From the NCBI GenBank assembly GCA_009602725.1, contig WELB01000020.1, positions 926,686-946,971 on the forward strand: DNA of 20,286 nt, read 5' to 3'. Source of the DNA: Spirogloea muscicola. Taxonomy: Eukaryota > Streptophyta > Zygnematophyceae > Spirogloeales > Spirogloeaceae. The notes below the pieces were generated by a model. The model did no database searches. It was given only the letters and a program-made list of their open reading frames with translations, and had not been told where the DNA came from. A program made the position numbers and the translations under genes. This document shows, piece by piece, positions 1-10,011 of this stretch. Every line of letters starts with the position of its first letter. The first letter of the stretch is position 1.

Positions 1-379
1 ACATGGAGAGGGGCACAGGACCCCCTCTCCTAGTATCCTCTCCCACTGCTTCTCATGCTGCTCTACTTACGGGCTTCGAGCCCCACCCACAACCAACGCC
101 GTGCACCTCTCCCGCGCCTGCAGGGCAGGCGGCTTCTGCAAACCCCCCTGCATCTTGGAGGGGAGGTCGCCGCAGCGGAGGAGCCAGACGGCGCTTGGAA
201 GTGGTTGTCGCCATGGGTTCGGCGAGTGGTGGCAGTGGCGCTGGTGATGCTGACGGGCCCGTGGCTGGCGATGTCGCTGTATCAGCTGCACCTGGGGAAG
301 GGGAGCAGGGCCAAGAGGACCTCCGGCCCCCTGCGGAGGCAACCTCTTGCCCGCCTGTGGAGCTCCGCTGCCGGCTCTG
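1..379. other. Left-edge sequence, no confident gene
   Basis: No recognisable gene. On the plus strand an ATG at 213 in a good context (GTCGCCATGG) opens a Gly/Ala/Asp-rich frame that ends in a Cys cluster (CPPVELRCRLC) just where retroelement copy P1 begins at 380. The open frame then runs into P1 out of register with P1's own reading frame. It could be the N-terminus of an interrupted gene or of an older element, or chance coding in GC-rich DNA. The seen facts are only the open frame and the abrupt junction. Confidence 0.25.
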
Positions 380-639
380 CCTGCTACCGTATGCGCTTGT
401 CTATGTCCCTACAGCGGTCCCAGGCGATTGCTTTGCATCGCCGGGCTGGTCGCGCCCTTGCAGCAGCCTCTGGTTTGCGCAGCGGGGTTGCTCTTCCTCC
501 CCTCAGCTCATCTGACTTCCTACTGCTGACTCGGGGGTATTGAGGGCGCCCTGTCTGCCTAGCCTTTGGCTCCGTCATGAACACCTGTATGCATCTGGCT
601 GGCAGTTTACAGCCGATTTTTTAGTATCAGCAGCCGCTT
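380..639 (+). mobile_element. Retroelement copy P1: 3' end of non-LTR element
   Basis: This 260-bp segment recurs with few changes at 3460-3719 and 13226-13485. Its first part, in the frame ending at the TGA at 541-543, encodes a C-terminal tail containing RMRLSMSLQRSQAIALH and ending LLLTRGY. The rest is a shared untranslated tail ending CAGCAGCCGCTT. The encoded tail resembles the end of the minus-strand element at 916 onward (RVSACLQRAQASALH), so I infer a related non-LTR element truncated to its last 60 or so codons. P1 is 37 bp shorter at its 5' end than the other two copies. No target-site duplication could be defined by eye. Confidence 0.7.
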
Positions 640-723
640 GTGTTCCCGGCGCCGCTGGTCAGCTTGAGAGGCCAGCAGCGAAAGTAACGAGGACCGGAGA
701 GCCAGGCTGCCGCGCCGGGGGAA

Positions 724-1860
724 GAGATCGTGTATTAGAAAGAAATGTAGGCCAAATGGCCAGGTACAAACGCAAGCACATCTAAAAATCTACATAACCT
801 ACAGCAGATTGACCCCCTCAATAACCACGGGTCAAAACATAAAGGTCACTACTCGATGCATGAATACTAGATGCCAGGAACGGAGCCCTTCTGCCCCTCT
901 CTTCTATGGGCGAGCTCATCTTCTGCCACCTACTAGAGCTCGCCCAGCCTTCTCTTTCTGGTGCAAGGCACTAGCCTGAGCACGCTGCAAACAGGCCGAA
1001 ACTCGTCGTCGCAAGAGCGACAGAAATGCAGCTGGCAAGCCCATCTCAGCCGGAAACACATCTGCACGTCGAGTGTAGCCTAGATTGGCAATGTTTTGAA
1101 GCAGAGTGTGGAAGCGAGGACCCAGACAGCCAAAGATGTCGATTGCAGCTGGCAGGAGTTGATCGCATTGGGGGTAATCGGAGAAATGCCGCAGTTTTCT
1201 TTGCTCTGCTCCGCCCACTGCGTGCCCAGCAATGTGTGTTGATGCTGGGCCTTTATATGCCTCCGTAACAACAACGTCGACCAGGGCCCGTGGTCCTCCA
1301 CCAGGTTGCACGCCCACAATGTCAAGTGTACGGCGATGATGACGTCCCTGGGCGTCCGTGGTGATAGGCATGATATTGTTGGCTTCCACGACCGCACGGT
1401 AGCCAGCGTCGCGCATCAAGCCCGCCAGGGCATCGCGAAGGAGGTTATGAATGCCCACCACTTCTGGTCCAGTGGGGCATCTCAGCATGTGAGTGGCGAG
1501 CACAGCACCCTCTGCACGGAAGCCGCACTCGCACTGGCGCACCCCAATCAGGCAATTAGGTAGGAGGCCGAGGAAGAGTTGAAGCGATGTCCGAATGGCC
1601 TCGGAGCTGATGCTGAAGGCGTTGGCGACGGGGGGAGAGGTGATCCAGTCAGTGGCACCAGGTGTGGCCAGAGAAGTAAGTCTTGCCAAGCTCCTTGGAT
1701 TGTTCTGAATCTCTGGCAGCCTCCTCAACCTTCTGCGGCGTTCGTCTTCCACTGCCGTAACCAGTCTGGATTGTGCCCCTCTATCAGAAGCTTGGGCGAG
1801 AGTGGAGAATGGCGTGAGTAGGGGAAAGGCCGGGGGAGGCGGCCGACAGCAGCATGAAGA
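724..1860 (-). mobile_element. Retroelement copy A: C-terminal zinc knuckle and endonuclease-like domain
   Basis: This is the longest element remnant. An open frame on the minus strand ends at 916. The element-derived part begins near 1860; the further upstream part of the same frame (to 1983) lies in the 3' tail of copy B. The protein has a basic linker (about 1650-1750), the block LATPGATDWITSPPVANAF, a CX1CX11HX3C zinc motif (about 1477-1536), a leader HNLLRDALAG, then RRTLDIVGV (about 1316-1335) and ALVDVVVTEA (about 1262-1285). This order (zinc motif, then a PD-D/E-K-like core) is that of the C-terminus of R2-like non-LTR retrotransposon proteins with a restriction-like endonuclease, in which LD would stand for the usual PD. 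The reverse transcriptase itself is absent, so this is a 5'-truncated copy, yet it carries no stop or frameshift over about 310 codons. The 3' tail runs from 915 to 724. Confidence 0.72.
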
Positions 1861-1889
1861 AAGAGAGGAAGGAAGGAATGGAGTGTGCA

Positions 1890-2685
1890 TTGATCGATGG
1901 ATGGCCTGTGTGGCCGAGTACGCCAGCAAGCGTATCGATAGATGTACATCACCTGCTGGTATGCTGACCCGCTCTGTAACCACGAGTCAGCACGTAGAGG
2001 TCGCTAGCTGAGAAGAAGTCTTCCAATGGGGCCAAGGGCTGTGAAAAGCCAGCCCAAAAAATTGACAAATTGCTAGCTGATGCCCGAACGGGCTGCCGTC
2101 AGCTAACTTCGACCAGCTTTCTTGTGCAAAGCATGAGCCTGAGCCTCGCTGCAAACAGGCTAACACACGACGTCGCAAAACGTCAGAGTGGCTGCCGGCA
2201 TGCCCATCTCGGCCGGAAGTATATCTCATGTCGTTTGTATCCTAGACTTTTGATGTTTTTAGCCCTTGCCCCCATCGGGAACGAGACCGTGTATTAGAAA
2301 GAAATCGGGAGAGCCACTTCTTCTCAGAATGGGTATGAGAACGAAAACCCATGCAAGCCAAGGGTGTCAATAGCGGCTGGTAGGAGGTGATCGCTACGGG
2401 GTAAGTCCGAGTACCGCTGCAGCTTCCTCTGCTCTGTACGTCCCACTGCGTGGCCAGCAATGTGGGTCGATGCTGAAATCCTGTACGCCTCCGTCACAAC
2501 GACATCAACCAGGGCTCGGGGACCTCCGCCAGGTTGGATACCCACAGTATCTAGGGTGCGATGATGATGGCGTCCCCGAGCGTTCGTGGTGATGGGCATG
2601 ATGTTTTGTTCAACTACACAGAAAAGCGGTGGCCGGCGTCACGCATCAAGTCCGCCAGGGCATTCCGTGATACATTATGAGGGCG
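1890..2685 (-). mobile_element. Retroelement copy B: degenerate, divergent relative of copy A
   Basis: The minus strand encodes a diverged version of copy A's endonuclease region, including RTLDTVGIQPGGGPRALVDV and HIAGHAVGRTEQRKLQRYSD. It is broken: an in-frame TAG and a frameshift lie near 2605-2625 upstream of the endonuclease core, and about 70 bp is inserted near 2280-2330. A third region, from about 2265 to 2060, still matches the C-terminal tail in a shifted frame. Its 3' untranslated part (about 1890-2060) aligns with those of A and C only loosely, for example at the GACCCGCTC-TAACCACG-GTCA stretch near 1965-1990. The right limit near 2685 is where similarity to A fades; the left limit is approximate. 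It is older than A and C. Confidence 0.62.
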
Positions 2686-2730
2686 GTAATGAAGGGGAGC
2701 GCAGAAGGGGGCGGCGAGGGGTGTGAAGGA

Positions 2731-3122
2731 GAGATCGTGTATTAGAAAGAAATGTAGGCCAAATGGCCAGGTACAAAGGCAAGCACATCTAAAAATCTAC
2801 ATAACCTACAGCATATTGACCCGCTCAATAACCACGGGTCAAAACATAAAGGTCACTACTCGATGCATGAATACTAGATGCCAGGAACGGAGCCCTTCTG
2901 CCACCTGCTAGAGCTCGCCCAGCTTACTGGTTTAAGGCACTAGACTGAGCACGCTGCAAACAGGCCGAAACTCGTCGTCGCAAGAGCGACAGATATGCAG
3001 CTGGCAAGCCCATCTCAGCCGGAAACACATCTGCACGTCGAGTGTAGCCTAGATTGGCAATGTTTGAAGCAGAGTGTGGAAGCGAGGACCCAGACAGTCA
3101 AAGATGTCGATTGCAGCTGGCA
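2731..3122 (-). mobile_element. Retroelement copy C: 392-bp 3' fragment, near twin of copy A
   Basis: This is a direct repeat of 724-1154, nearly identical base for base apart from a deletion relative to A (A carries about 32 extra bp near 896-927) and scattered substitutions. It contains only the last part of the coding region (from the block encoding LPAAIDIFDCLGPRFHTLL) and the 3' tail. It has frame damage: one A is missing from the run near 3060-3065 relative to A. The left boundary falls at the same base as copy A's, which fixes the 3' terminus of the element. Confidence 0.75.
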
Positions 3123-3422
3123 AAGGACAGAAGGTACGCGGTGCGCATGAATTGAAAGGAGGCCAAAGCAAGCCAGTACACACTTTGTAAGAACGTAAAA
3201 AATCCAAGCAGGTTTTTATGTAACACGAGAAACACAACTGAAGGAGACTCTGGCACCCACGAAGAAAGTGTCAAGTGCTTGCAAGAGAAAAGGAAGAGAG
3301 AAAGAAAAGCCACAGCCATCTATCACAGCCACAGCCACTGCCACAGCCTCACACACAACCTCACAGCCTCACAGCCTCACAGCCATCGCCTTGCTTTGAA
3401 CAAGTACAAGGACCACCCGGCG
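3123..3422. repeat. Inter-element spacer with CACAGCC-type tandem tract
   Basis: There is no gene here. About 3309-3392 is a low-complexity stretch of imperfect CACAGCC / CACAGCCTCA units. An A/G-rich stretch (GAAAAGGAAGAGAGAAAGAAAAG) precedes it. Short open frames through the tract encode Ser/His/Gln repeats and are not credible genes. Confidence 0.6.
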
Positions 3423-3719
3423 GCCCTTCCCGGTGGCTTGGTGCCTTTGGGTCTTGTGTCCTGCTACCGTATGCGCTTGTCTATGTCCCTACAGCGGTCC
3501 CAGGCGATTGCTTTGCATCGCTGGGCTGGTCGCGCCCTTGCAGCAGCCTCTGGTTTGCGCAGCGGGGTTGCTCTTCCTCCCCTCAGCTCATCTGACTTCC
3601 TACTGCTGACACGGGGGTATTGAGGGCGCCCTGTCTGCCTAGCCTTTGGCTCCGTCATGAACACCTGTATGCATCTGGCTGGCAGTCTACAGCCGATTCT
3701 TTGATATCAGCAGCCGCTT
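3423..3719 (+). mobile_element. Retroelement copy P2: 3' end of non-LTR element
   Basis: This is a 297-bp match to 13189-13485, and its last 260 bp also match 380-639. The coding frame (stop TGA at 3621-3623) starts GGLVPLGLVSCYRMRLSMSL, which aligns with the GLPAAFLSLLRRRVSACL block of copy A. The 3' end is CAGCAGCCGCTT at 3719, after which the three copies diverge. Upstream similarity between P2 and P3 stops at 3423/13189, so both are truncated at the same point, either by shared ancestry or because a longer conserved region was lost once. Confidence 0.72.
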
Positions 3720-4134
3720 CTTTTTGCCAGAGCTGCTTCTGCTTTTGGACCCACTTCCAGGACCCTAGCCTCTCTGATTTGCGGCTGCTTAGCAGGGGTT
3801 ACTGAGTAATTTGTAGCTGCTTTCTTTCTTTGTGTGCTTTGGTTTCTTAGCGCTTCCTCTGGCTTCCTCTGGCCCCCTTCTCGTTCTTTCGTTCTTTGTT
3901 CATTCTTTTTTGGGATGGCTTGTCCAGCCCCTATTCTCAATGGGCGAGCCCTTCTTCTTTCTTCTGCTTTTGGAAGAGCCGCTTCTCGATGAGGGCTGGT
4001 TGCAGCCTGCCTGAGCCAGCAAAGCCGGAGTACGGGGTTTGGGGTTGAACGGGATGAATTAGGGTTCTCACAAGCCTCGCCCTCGGGAGCCACACCCACC
4101 CGCCGCCGCCAGCGGCCGCGGCCTCGGCGCGGCC
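3720..4134 (+). promoter_or_regulatory. ANAPC4 upstream region
   Basis: This stretch is pyrimidine-rich on the plus strand and shows no convincing gene. It holds a T/C-rich block (about 3851-3921) that recurs upstream of GET3D (about 12965-13016). It also holds a degenerate telomere-like stretch with GGGGTTTGGGGTT and TTAGGGTT (about 4033-4067) ending roughly 65 bp before the ANAPC4 start codon. It presumably includes the promoter and 5' UTR. No TATA box stands out. Confidence 0.45.
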
Positions 4135-7100
4135 ATGGCGGCAACGGCGGCGGCGGCCGCGGCGGCGGGCGGCAGCTTCACGTTGGTGCAGGACAAGAGC
4201 CTCCTGGCACCAGTGAGCCGTCGGCCCCCCATCTCCCGTGAAGACCGCCAGCTGCGCCTGCAGCGGAGGCTGGCGAGCTTGCTTCCGACTGGCGCCGCGC
4301 TCGCTCGCCCTGCAGGCGTGCCTCGCCGAGTGGCACCCCGACAAGGACCTCCTGGCGCTGGCGGCGGGCGACGGGACGCTGGCAGTGTACCGGCCCCTCT
4401 CGTGGCAGCGCCTCTGGTCCTTACATCCCGGTGCGCCTCCTCCGTCGACGTGGGATGATTATGGTCGCTTGCTGCGGCCAGCAGCGTGCATAGATCGCTG
4501 AGACTCCGATGCGGGAGAAGACACATTGCCGCGTTTCAACGGATTTATCACATTATTACTTTCTCTGATGCCTGCCTCACCAATGCCCTCGCTCGCAGAG
4601 AGCTGGGCGAGTGCCATCTGTTGGGGCCCGGGCGGGCGGACCCTGGCCGTCGGCCATGACGATGGCACCATCACACTGCACCTGGTCGAAGTAAGTACAC
4701 CTTTTACTCTCTCTCATGTTCTCCTGCGTCCACCACTCTGATTAGCTCGCTGCTTATACTGATGCTTAGCACATGACCCTCGCCCTTCCTTGACGCTTGG
4801 TGCGTGTAGGATGGTACCGTCCTCAGGACGTCCACAGTGCATAGGAGAAGGGTCGAGTGCCTGCACTGGGTCGAGGGTGCAGCGCCTGATCAGGTGCAAG
4901 GCTCAGCACCTCAGTCAGCCACTAGGTTTGCCGGCAGCAGTGGGTGCTATGAAGCCTGTTATCTGAGTGTATGTCATGCCTGAGTGCTCAGCAACTGCAT
5001 TTCGTGACTCGAAGAATGAGCTGGTTGGCAAAGTAAAGTCAAGGCAACCGGAAAATGTGAGGCAACTTGGCTTTGTTTAGGGTGTAGGATTGAGGGTTTA
5101 GGGTTGGGGTTACATTAGGGCCCTGACAACACTCGCTCTGTCACCTCAGGAACATATTGGAGACCTGCTGGACTTTAGGGGCAGGACCAAGCGCCTCCTC
5201 CCGCCGCCACCGCCGCTCCCATCGATGCTGGGCAGCAATTCTTCCTCAGTATTTGAGGCCCTGCGAGGAGCCGCCGATGAGGGGAGGCAGCAGGACATCG
5301 ACGACCCTACGCCCGTGTCGGAGCACCTGGACGTGTTGTGCAGCTGCGACTCAGAGTGCAACATTGTTCTGAGCGCCTCCGGCATTGTGGCCCTTGGTCA
5401 GATTGTAGGCCTTCCCATCTTCATCAGTGCAAGACCCTGTGAAGAAGCTGCTCCTTTTGGAGTCATCGCACAAGCGTGTCATTGCATGGGACCTCATGTT
5501 CCCGTATATATATGGATATGAATGACTTACATTTGACATGATTTCTCATTACAGCACTGATGGCTCTCCTCTGTGTCTTGTGGGCAGTCTTTGAGGAAGC
5601 TTGAAGCTCAAGGACAAAAGACTCAAGACCCTGTCGGGTCACTGCAGCAGCAAAGCTTAGAGGAGGCTACAGTGTCAAAGGTGTGCAGTTCAAGGCGGTT
5701 GCACTCTCTTCGAGGTGCTCGTGATAGTCAGTGTGAACAAATAGTACACACAGAAGTCATATGAACCAAGACAGACATAACAACCAGAAGTAGTATGTGA
5801 GATACTTTGTTTTTCTCAAGCAAAAACTAGTGAGAGACTTAGTGGTAGAGAGTACTGGATTGCAGCAGCCTCCTGCTAGCACAGTCAGTCTCAGCTGGTA
5901 AGGCCAAGTGCAGCAGCCCATTTCGATGGCACTCATTACTGCTTATATTTGCAGGTGATGCTGGCACCTGATCTAAAAACTCTCACAGCAATCTGCAAGG
6001 GCCCCATCTCGCCCAATGGGAAGCCTTTGCAGCAGCTTTTCTCCCTTGCCGTGGACACTGTAGTCCTTGGGACTGGGTATTTATCTGAGTGTCCTCCTAC
6101 TATTTTGGCAGGCTAAACATAAAATACGAAAATCACTTTGCATCTCTCTTACAAACAGGAAATCTACTGTCTTGTCCTTGTTCTGGTCATTCACCTGCTT
6201 ATACAAGTTTGTACACTGGATGCAGTGCTCCATCCTTCCACCAGGTGGCGATGCAGATTGCCAATATCAAGGACCTCCTTGAAGTGGCTCAAAATTCACT
6301 CGAAGCCTTGGCCAAGCACTGGACGGATGCTTCCAGAGCTTTTCAGGACAAGATGCTTGTCTATCAGCGTGTCCTCAACGACCATGGTACAATCCACCTC
6401 ACCAACTCGAGTTGTACTGTGATGCTAGCCAGTACCTCATCTACACTCTGCGGCTTGTTGTGACTATACAAGGTCTGGTGATGACCAACGGGAGATATCA
6501 GCACAATATGTCTTGCAAGGCATTATCGTACTAATTGCTTCGTCCACTTTTTGTTCACTATTCTGCAGGAAACGATCTCAGTCCAAGAGAAGAAATGCTC
6601 TCTGTCTTGGCTTGTGGTCCTGCAAGTGGAGCTTCCCAGCTCTTCCTGACTTCCTCTCTTGGCGAACCGGTATGGAACTTCTCATCTAGCACAATGTGGC
6701 ACTCGAGGACTTCAATATTCACTGTCGCAAACATGCAGTGCCTGAGCTTGTGCTTAGGATTTAGGGTGCAAATGCAAATTTGTGTGTAACCTAGAATTGC
6801 TGTTATCGACCTTGTGCTTAGTAAGCTGCTAGAGTTGATGTACTGAGCACAACATTGATAGCATAGCTGACAGCAATTAGAAGGCATGCCCAAGCATGCT
6901 GCTATGAGGTGCTATTCTAGGTGTAATCTAAGTAGGCAGCTATCTACTGCAGGGTCTGAAGCGCTTGGCGAAGACTTTAGACAGTGCCGCCAGCCAAGTG
7001 CATACCCTGCTGGTGGATTACCTCCAGGTAAGTTGCTGTGAGATACTGTAGTAGATGGTACTTGTGTGTTAAACCTCGTACTGCTGAACGTTTGAGAAGG

Positions 7101-9739
7101 ACCCTTCAATATCTAAATGCCGAGTCTCCAGCAGGCTAGTTGATCAACAATGGGCATGAAGCTCAACAGTGTCTGCTTGATCTTAGGAAGTCCACATATT
7201 TTGTCCTTGCAGCCAGCGGTGGAGAATGTGCTTTTCCGTCTAGGCGAGGTCCGCGGCCTTGCAAGGTGGAAGTCTCAAGCCGCACTTCTTGGCCTGACTG
7301 AAGACTCGGTAGAGCTGGCGCTGGAGAGAGGCGGCATGGTCATTGTACAGTCTGAACGAGTCCTGCGCTCCTCTTCTGATCTTGCTGTCCAGGTAGGCTA
7401 TTTCTTCTCGATGCTTCATGGCATTCCTTTGAGGCAGACACCAAGTCTTAATCAATAGTACCCAGCATTTCAAGGTTAATTGATAGTCATCTGCTTTCGA
7501 TGGAACTCTTGGTGTATATGGCGCGCTTGATGCTGCTATTCCAGTATTCTGACTCTCGGTTGTTGTTGCCGCAGCATCGCATGTTCTTCGTTTGGCTCCT
7601 GAAGCTCGTGCGGCAGATCAACGGCGAGACGCTTCCGCCTTCCGAGCCCCTCCCACCTACAAACTCGTAACTTCCATGAGCCTGTCTTGTGTTGCACTCT
7701 GGAGCACCTCACGTTCTTCAACGAAGCAGATTGCGAGTAGTCATTCACCTCCTGCTGAGTGTGCTTGACAGCATGCTTGCATTGTCTGCACTGGGACTAA
7801 TCTAGCTAATGTTCTAACCACTGCTTGCTTTCTGTGTTGTTGTTGTGCATGCTCCGGTAGGAGCCTTTGGCTTTGGCAAGAGAGGCAGATTGATCTACCA
7901 GAAGCTGTCCGCTCTTTGCAGGTCAGCTATAGCAGGGTTCTTGGAGAGCTGCCTCGAAGCTGATCCGGTCAGCCCTCACGTGGCTCCTACCGAATCGGCG
8001 AAGGTACTCATGACACGGTAAGCACGAAGTGCCAGTCTTAAAAGTGCTGCGAACATGCTCATGATCATCAATCTGATGTTGTTACAGCGACCAGGAGATA
8101 TCGATCTCAGAAAGGCATGTGTCGGCTGGTATTATCTTGCAGCGAGGAGGAGGAGATTGCTGAGGAGTTGGTCAAGATGGGTGGTTTCAAAGACACAGGG
8201 TTCCTAGCCCGACCACTGCACAAGCTTCTCACCGAGCTCTGTGCAAGGTGAGGTCTTGCTTTGCCCATACTCGTTGCTAGTCAGTCAAGAGGCAGATGCA
8301 TTGTGCCCACTTCAGTCAAGAGGTTGTACTGGGCAGATTGGTGATATCTGAATCATTAATGTGTGATACATTACCTCTTGCTTGCTGCCAGCTGTAACGC
8401 CTTGTTTGGCCTGCCATCGATGGCCCTATCCCCCACATTTCGGACGATGCGGATGGTGCAGCTGACTCAGGCTGGCTCCGAGCTTGCAACTCCTCACGCC
8501 TGTGCCGAGGTCACTGCCAAAAATTCTTCAGAGGTGACTTCCTGGCACAAGTGAAGCTTGCTTGTTTGCAAGCAAGCCGAGAGAAAACAGGAAGGCCTCA
8601 AGGCAAGATGAGCTTCCTGAGAGTCTTCGCATGGCACTTGCCCTCTGTCTAAGTTGCTCAGCTAGTGCCTATACACGTTCTGCCATCATAGGTGGACACA
8701 GCGCGACATGGACCAGCTTCTGCTACGAGTACCCTGCTCGCATTCCAGGCCAATGCCAACATCTCAGCAGGGTCCTTAGGACGGGCCTCCATGGGCCTGC
8801 TGCATAGCAAAAGGCATGGCTCCGTCTATGAGGATGAAGGGCTGCTCCTTAGACTACCGGAAGGCCTAGAACTCGTTGACCTCGCGGTTTACAAGGTAAG
8901 AGGCCTTCAGCAAGCTAGACATATTGCATACAAAGGGAGGAAAATCTTCTGCAGCGGGCTGGGTCCGCTGGGCTGCTACCAGTCTGTCCTTGTGTGAAAT
9001 GGACTTGGTAACAAGCCTAGATGCGTGCTAAACGTGCAGGATGGGGCGCTTGCCTTGCTGCTGGCCGACCAGGGCACGCTACCGAGTTTGCTGCTATTGC
9101 CGTGTAGAGACCTGCCTCTGCAGTTGATGCCACCTAGCCTCATTGATGGTGCCCTCTCCAACAGTCTTGCTGAAGCATTGTTGCAGCAGGCAAGCAATCC
9201 CTTTACATACCACGCACTGGTTGCAACCTTCTGCGTGATAATATATTGCTGACTCCGAGCCCTCCAGTGTGCTCTACATGCACCGATTAATTACCAGAGC
9301 AATGACCTTTGTGGCTGTGTATGGTACTCATGCAGGGAGCAGTTTTTGAGATCGACTTAGCAGCATTGAGAAGGCGTCTACTCCCATATCAGCAAGCTGC
9401 AGCTCCTCTGGCACTCAGCGGTGAGCAGGGCTGCAGTCCAGCTTCTCTAGAAGAGATGCTCTGTGACTCCGAACAAGTACAGAGCTCCACTGGTAGATGC
9501 AGTGACAATACCACCTTCTTGAGGGTGCTCATGATCACATCACAAGAGGCAGCAGAGGATGTTTGTCACGTGCACTTTCTTCACATCGTGATCTGGGGTT
9601 GTGTTTGAGAATTCACTGTCATTCCCCCCTCTTGTCTGCAGCAAAACGAGGGCTCTCGTGCGTGTTTGCTGGTCGGAAGAGAGTGCTTGTCCTGGACCTT
9701 GAGGAGGACGAAGGGGCCAGGGATGATGACATGGAGTAG
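4135..9739 (+). CDS. ANAPC4: Anaphase-promoting complex subunit 4
   Basis: This encodes a scaffold subunit of the APC/C ubiquitin ligase, which marks cyclins and securin for destruction in mitosis. The inferred exons are 4135-4212, 4316-4430, 4599-4690, 4810-4893, 5150-5404, 5588-5680, 5955-6076, 6226-6386, 6569-6669, 6953-7027, 7213-7392, 7575-7666, 7922-8017, 8143-8247, 8392-8533, 8692-8895, 9040-9189, 9336-9420 and 9642-9739. Phases agree throughout and total 776 codons, close to the roughly 780-810 aa of plant and human APC4. The N-terminal WD40 part shows AEWHPDKDLLALAAGDG, SWQRLW (res. 27-60), AICWGPGGRTLAVGHDDGT (res. 70-90) and HRRRVECLHW. The helical Apc4 domain shows QVAMQIANIKDLLEV, LGEVRGLARWKSQ and LVKMGGFKDTGFLARPL. 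The C-terminus is KRGLSCVFAGRKR followed by an acidic tail, as in the family. The intron after 9189 has a GC donor. The least certain junctions are 6076/6226 and 7666/7922, chosen by phase and family spacing. Confidence 0.93.
5075..5125 (+). repeat. Telomere-like degenerate repeats in ANAPC4 intron
   Basis: Within the intron 4894-5149 there are variant TTTAGGG units: TTTAGGGTGTAGG, GAGGGTTTAGGGTTGGGGTT and ATTAGGG. They match the plant and many green-algal telomere unit TTTAGGG but are irregular. A role as interstitial telomere DNA or a telo-box-like element is inference. Confidence 0.6.
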
Positions 9740-10011
9740 TCCAGTAGTCAAGGGCCAAGCTTCTGGCAACAATGATGATGTGCCTTGAGGGGGTGGAAAT
9801 TTGTGGCTTCCATGTAGCGAGCTTCACAGTCATAGTGTTATCCCGCCAACAAATTGTCGCACTTCAACGGCTTGTGGCTTGTCCAACGACCATTGCTTTG
9901 CTCAATCACCAATGAAAGAATGTCCCTAAAGTTGCCTTTGGCACTACTACGTGGAGTGCGTAAATAGATCCACTGCTTTGCCACTGACTGCGCTGTGGGC
10001 TGATCAACGAG
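9740..10011. other. Convergent 3' ends of ANAPC4 and GET3D
   Basis: This is a 272-bp tail-to-tail spacer. It must hold both 3' untranslated regions and poly(A) sites. I see no clear TGTAA poly(A) signal on either strand at the expected distance, and no further gene. Confidence 0.5.

Noticed and set aside
1861-1983. N-terminal 40 or so codons of the long minus-strand frame ending at 916
   Set aside because: This stretch aligns with the 3' tail of copy B, so the frame is a chance fusion across two element copies.
3309-3392. CRISPR-like spacing in CACAGCC repeats
   Set aside because: Units are adjacent and imperfect with no unique spacers; it is a simple tandem tract in a eukaryotic genome.
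5555-5587. Earlier acceptor for ANAPC4 exon 6 at 5554
   Set aside because: It would bring TGA in frame at once; the acceptor at 5587 keeps the frame and restores the family block.
6077-6111. 35-bp ANAPC4 intron ending at 6111
   Set aside because: Phase fits but the intron is too short and adds about 38 residues not in the family; the acceptor at 6225 gives the expected spacing.
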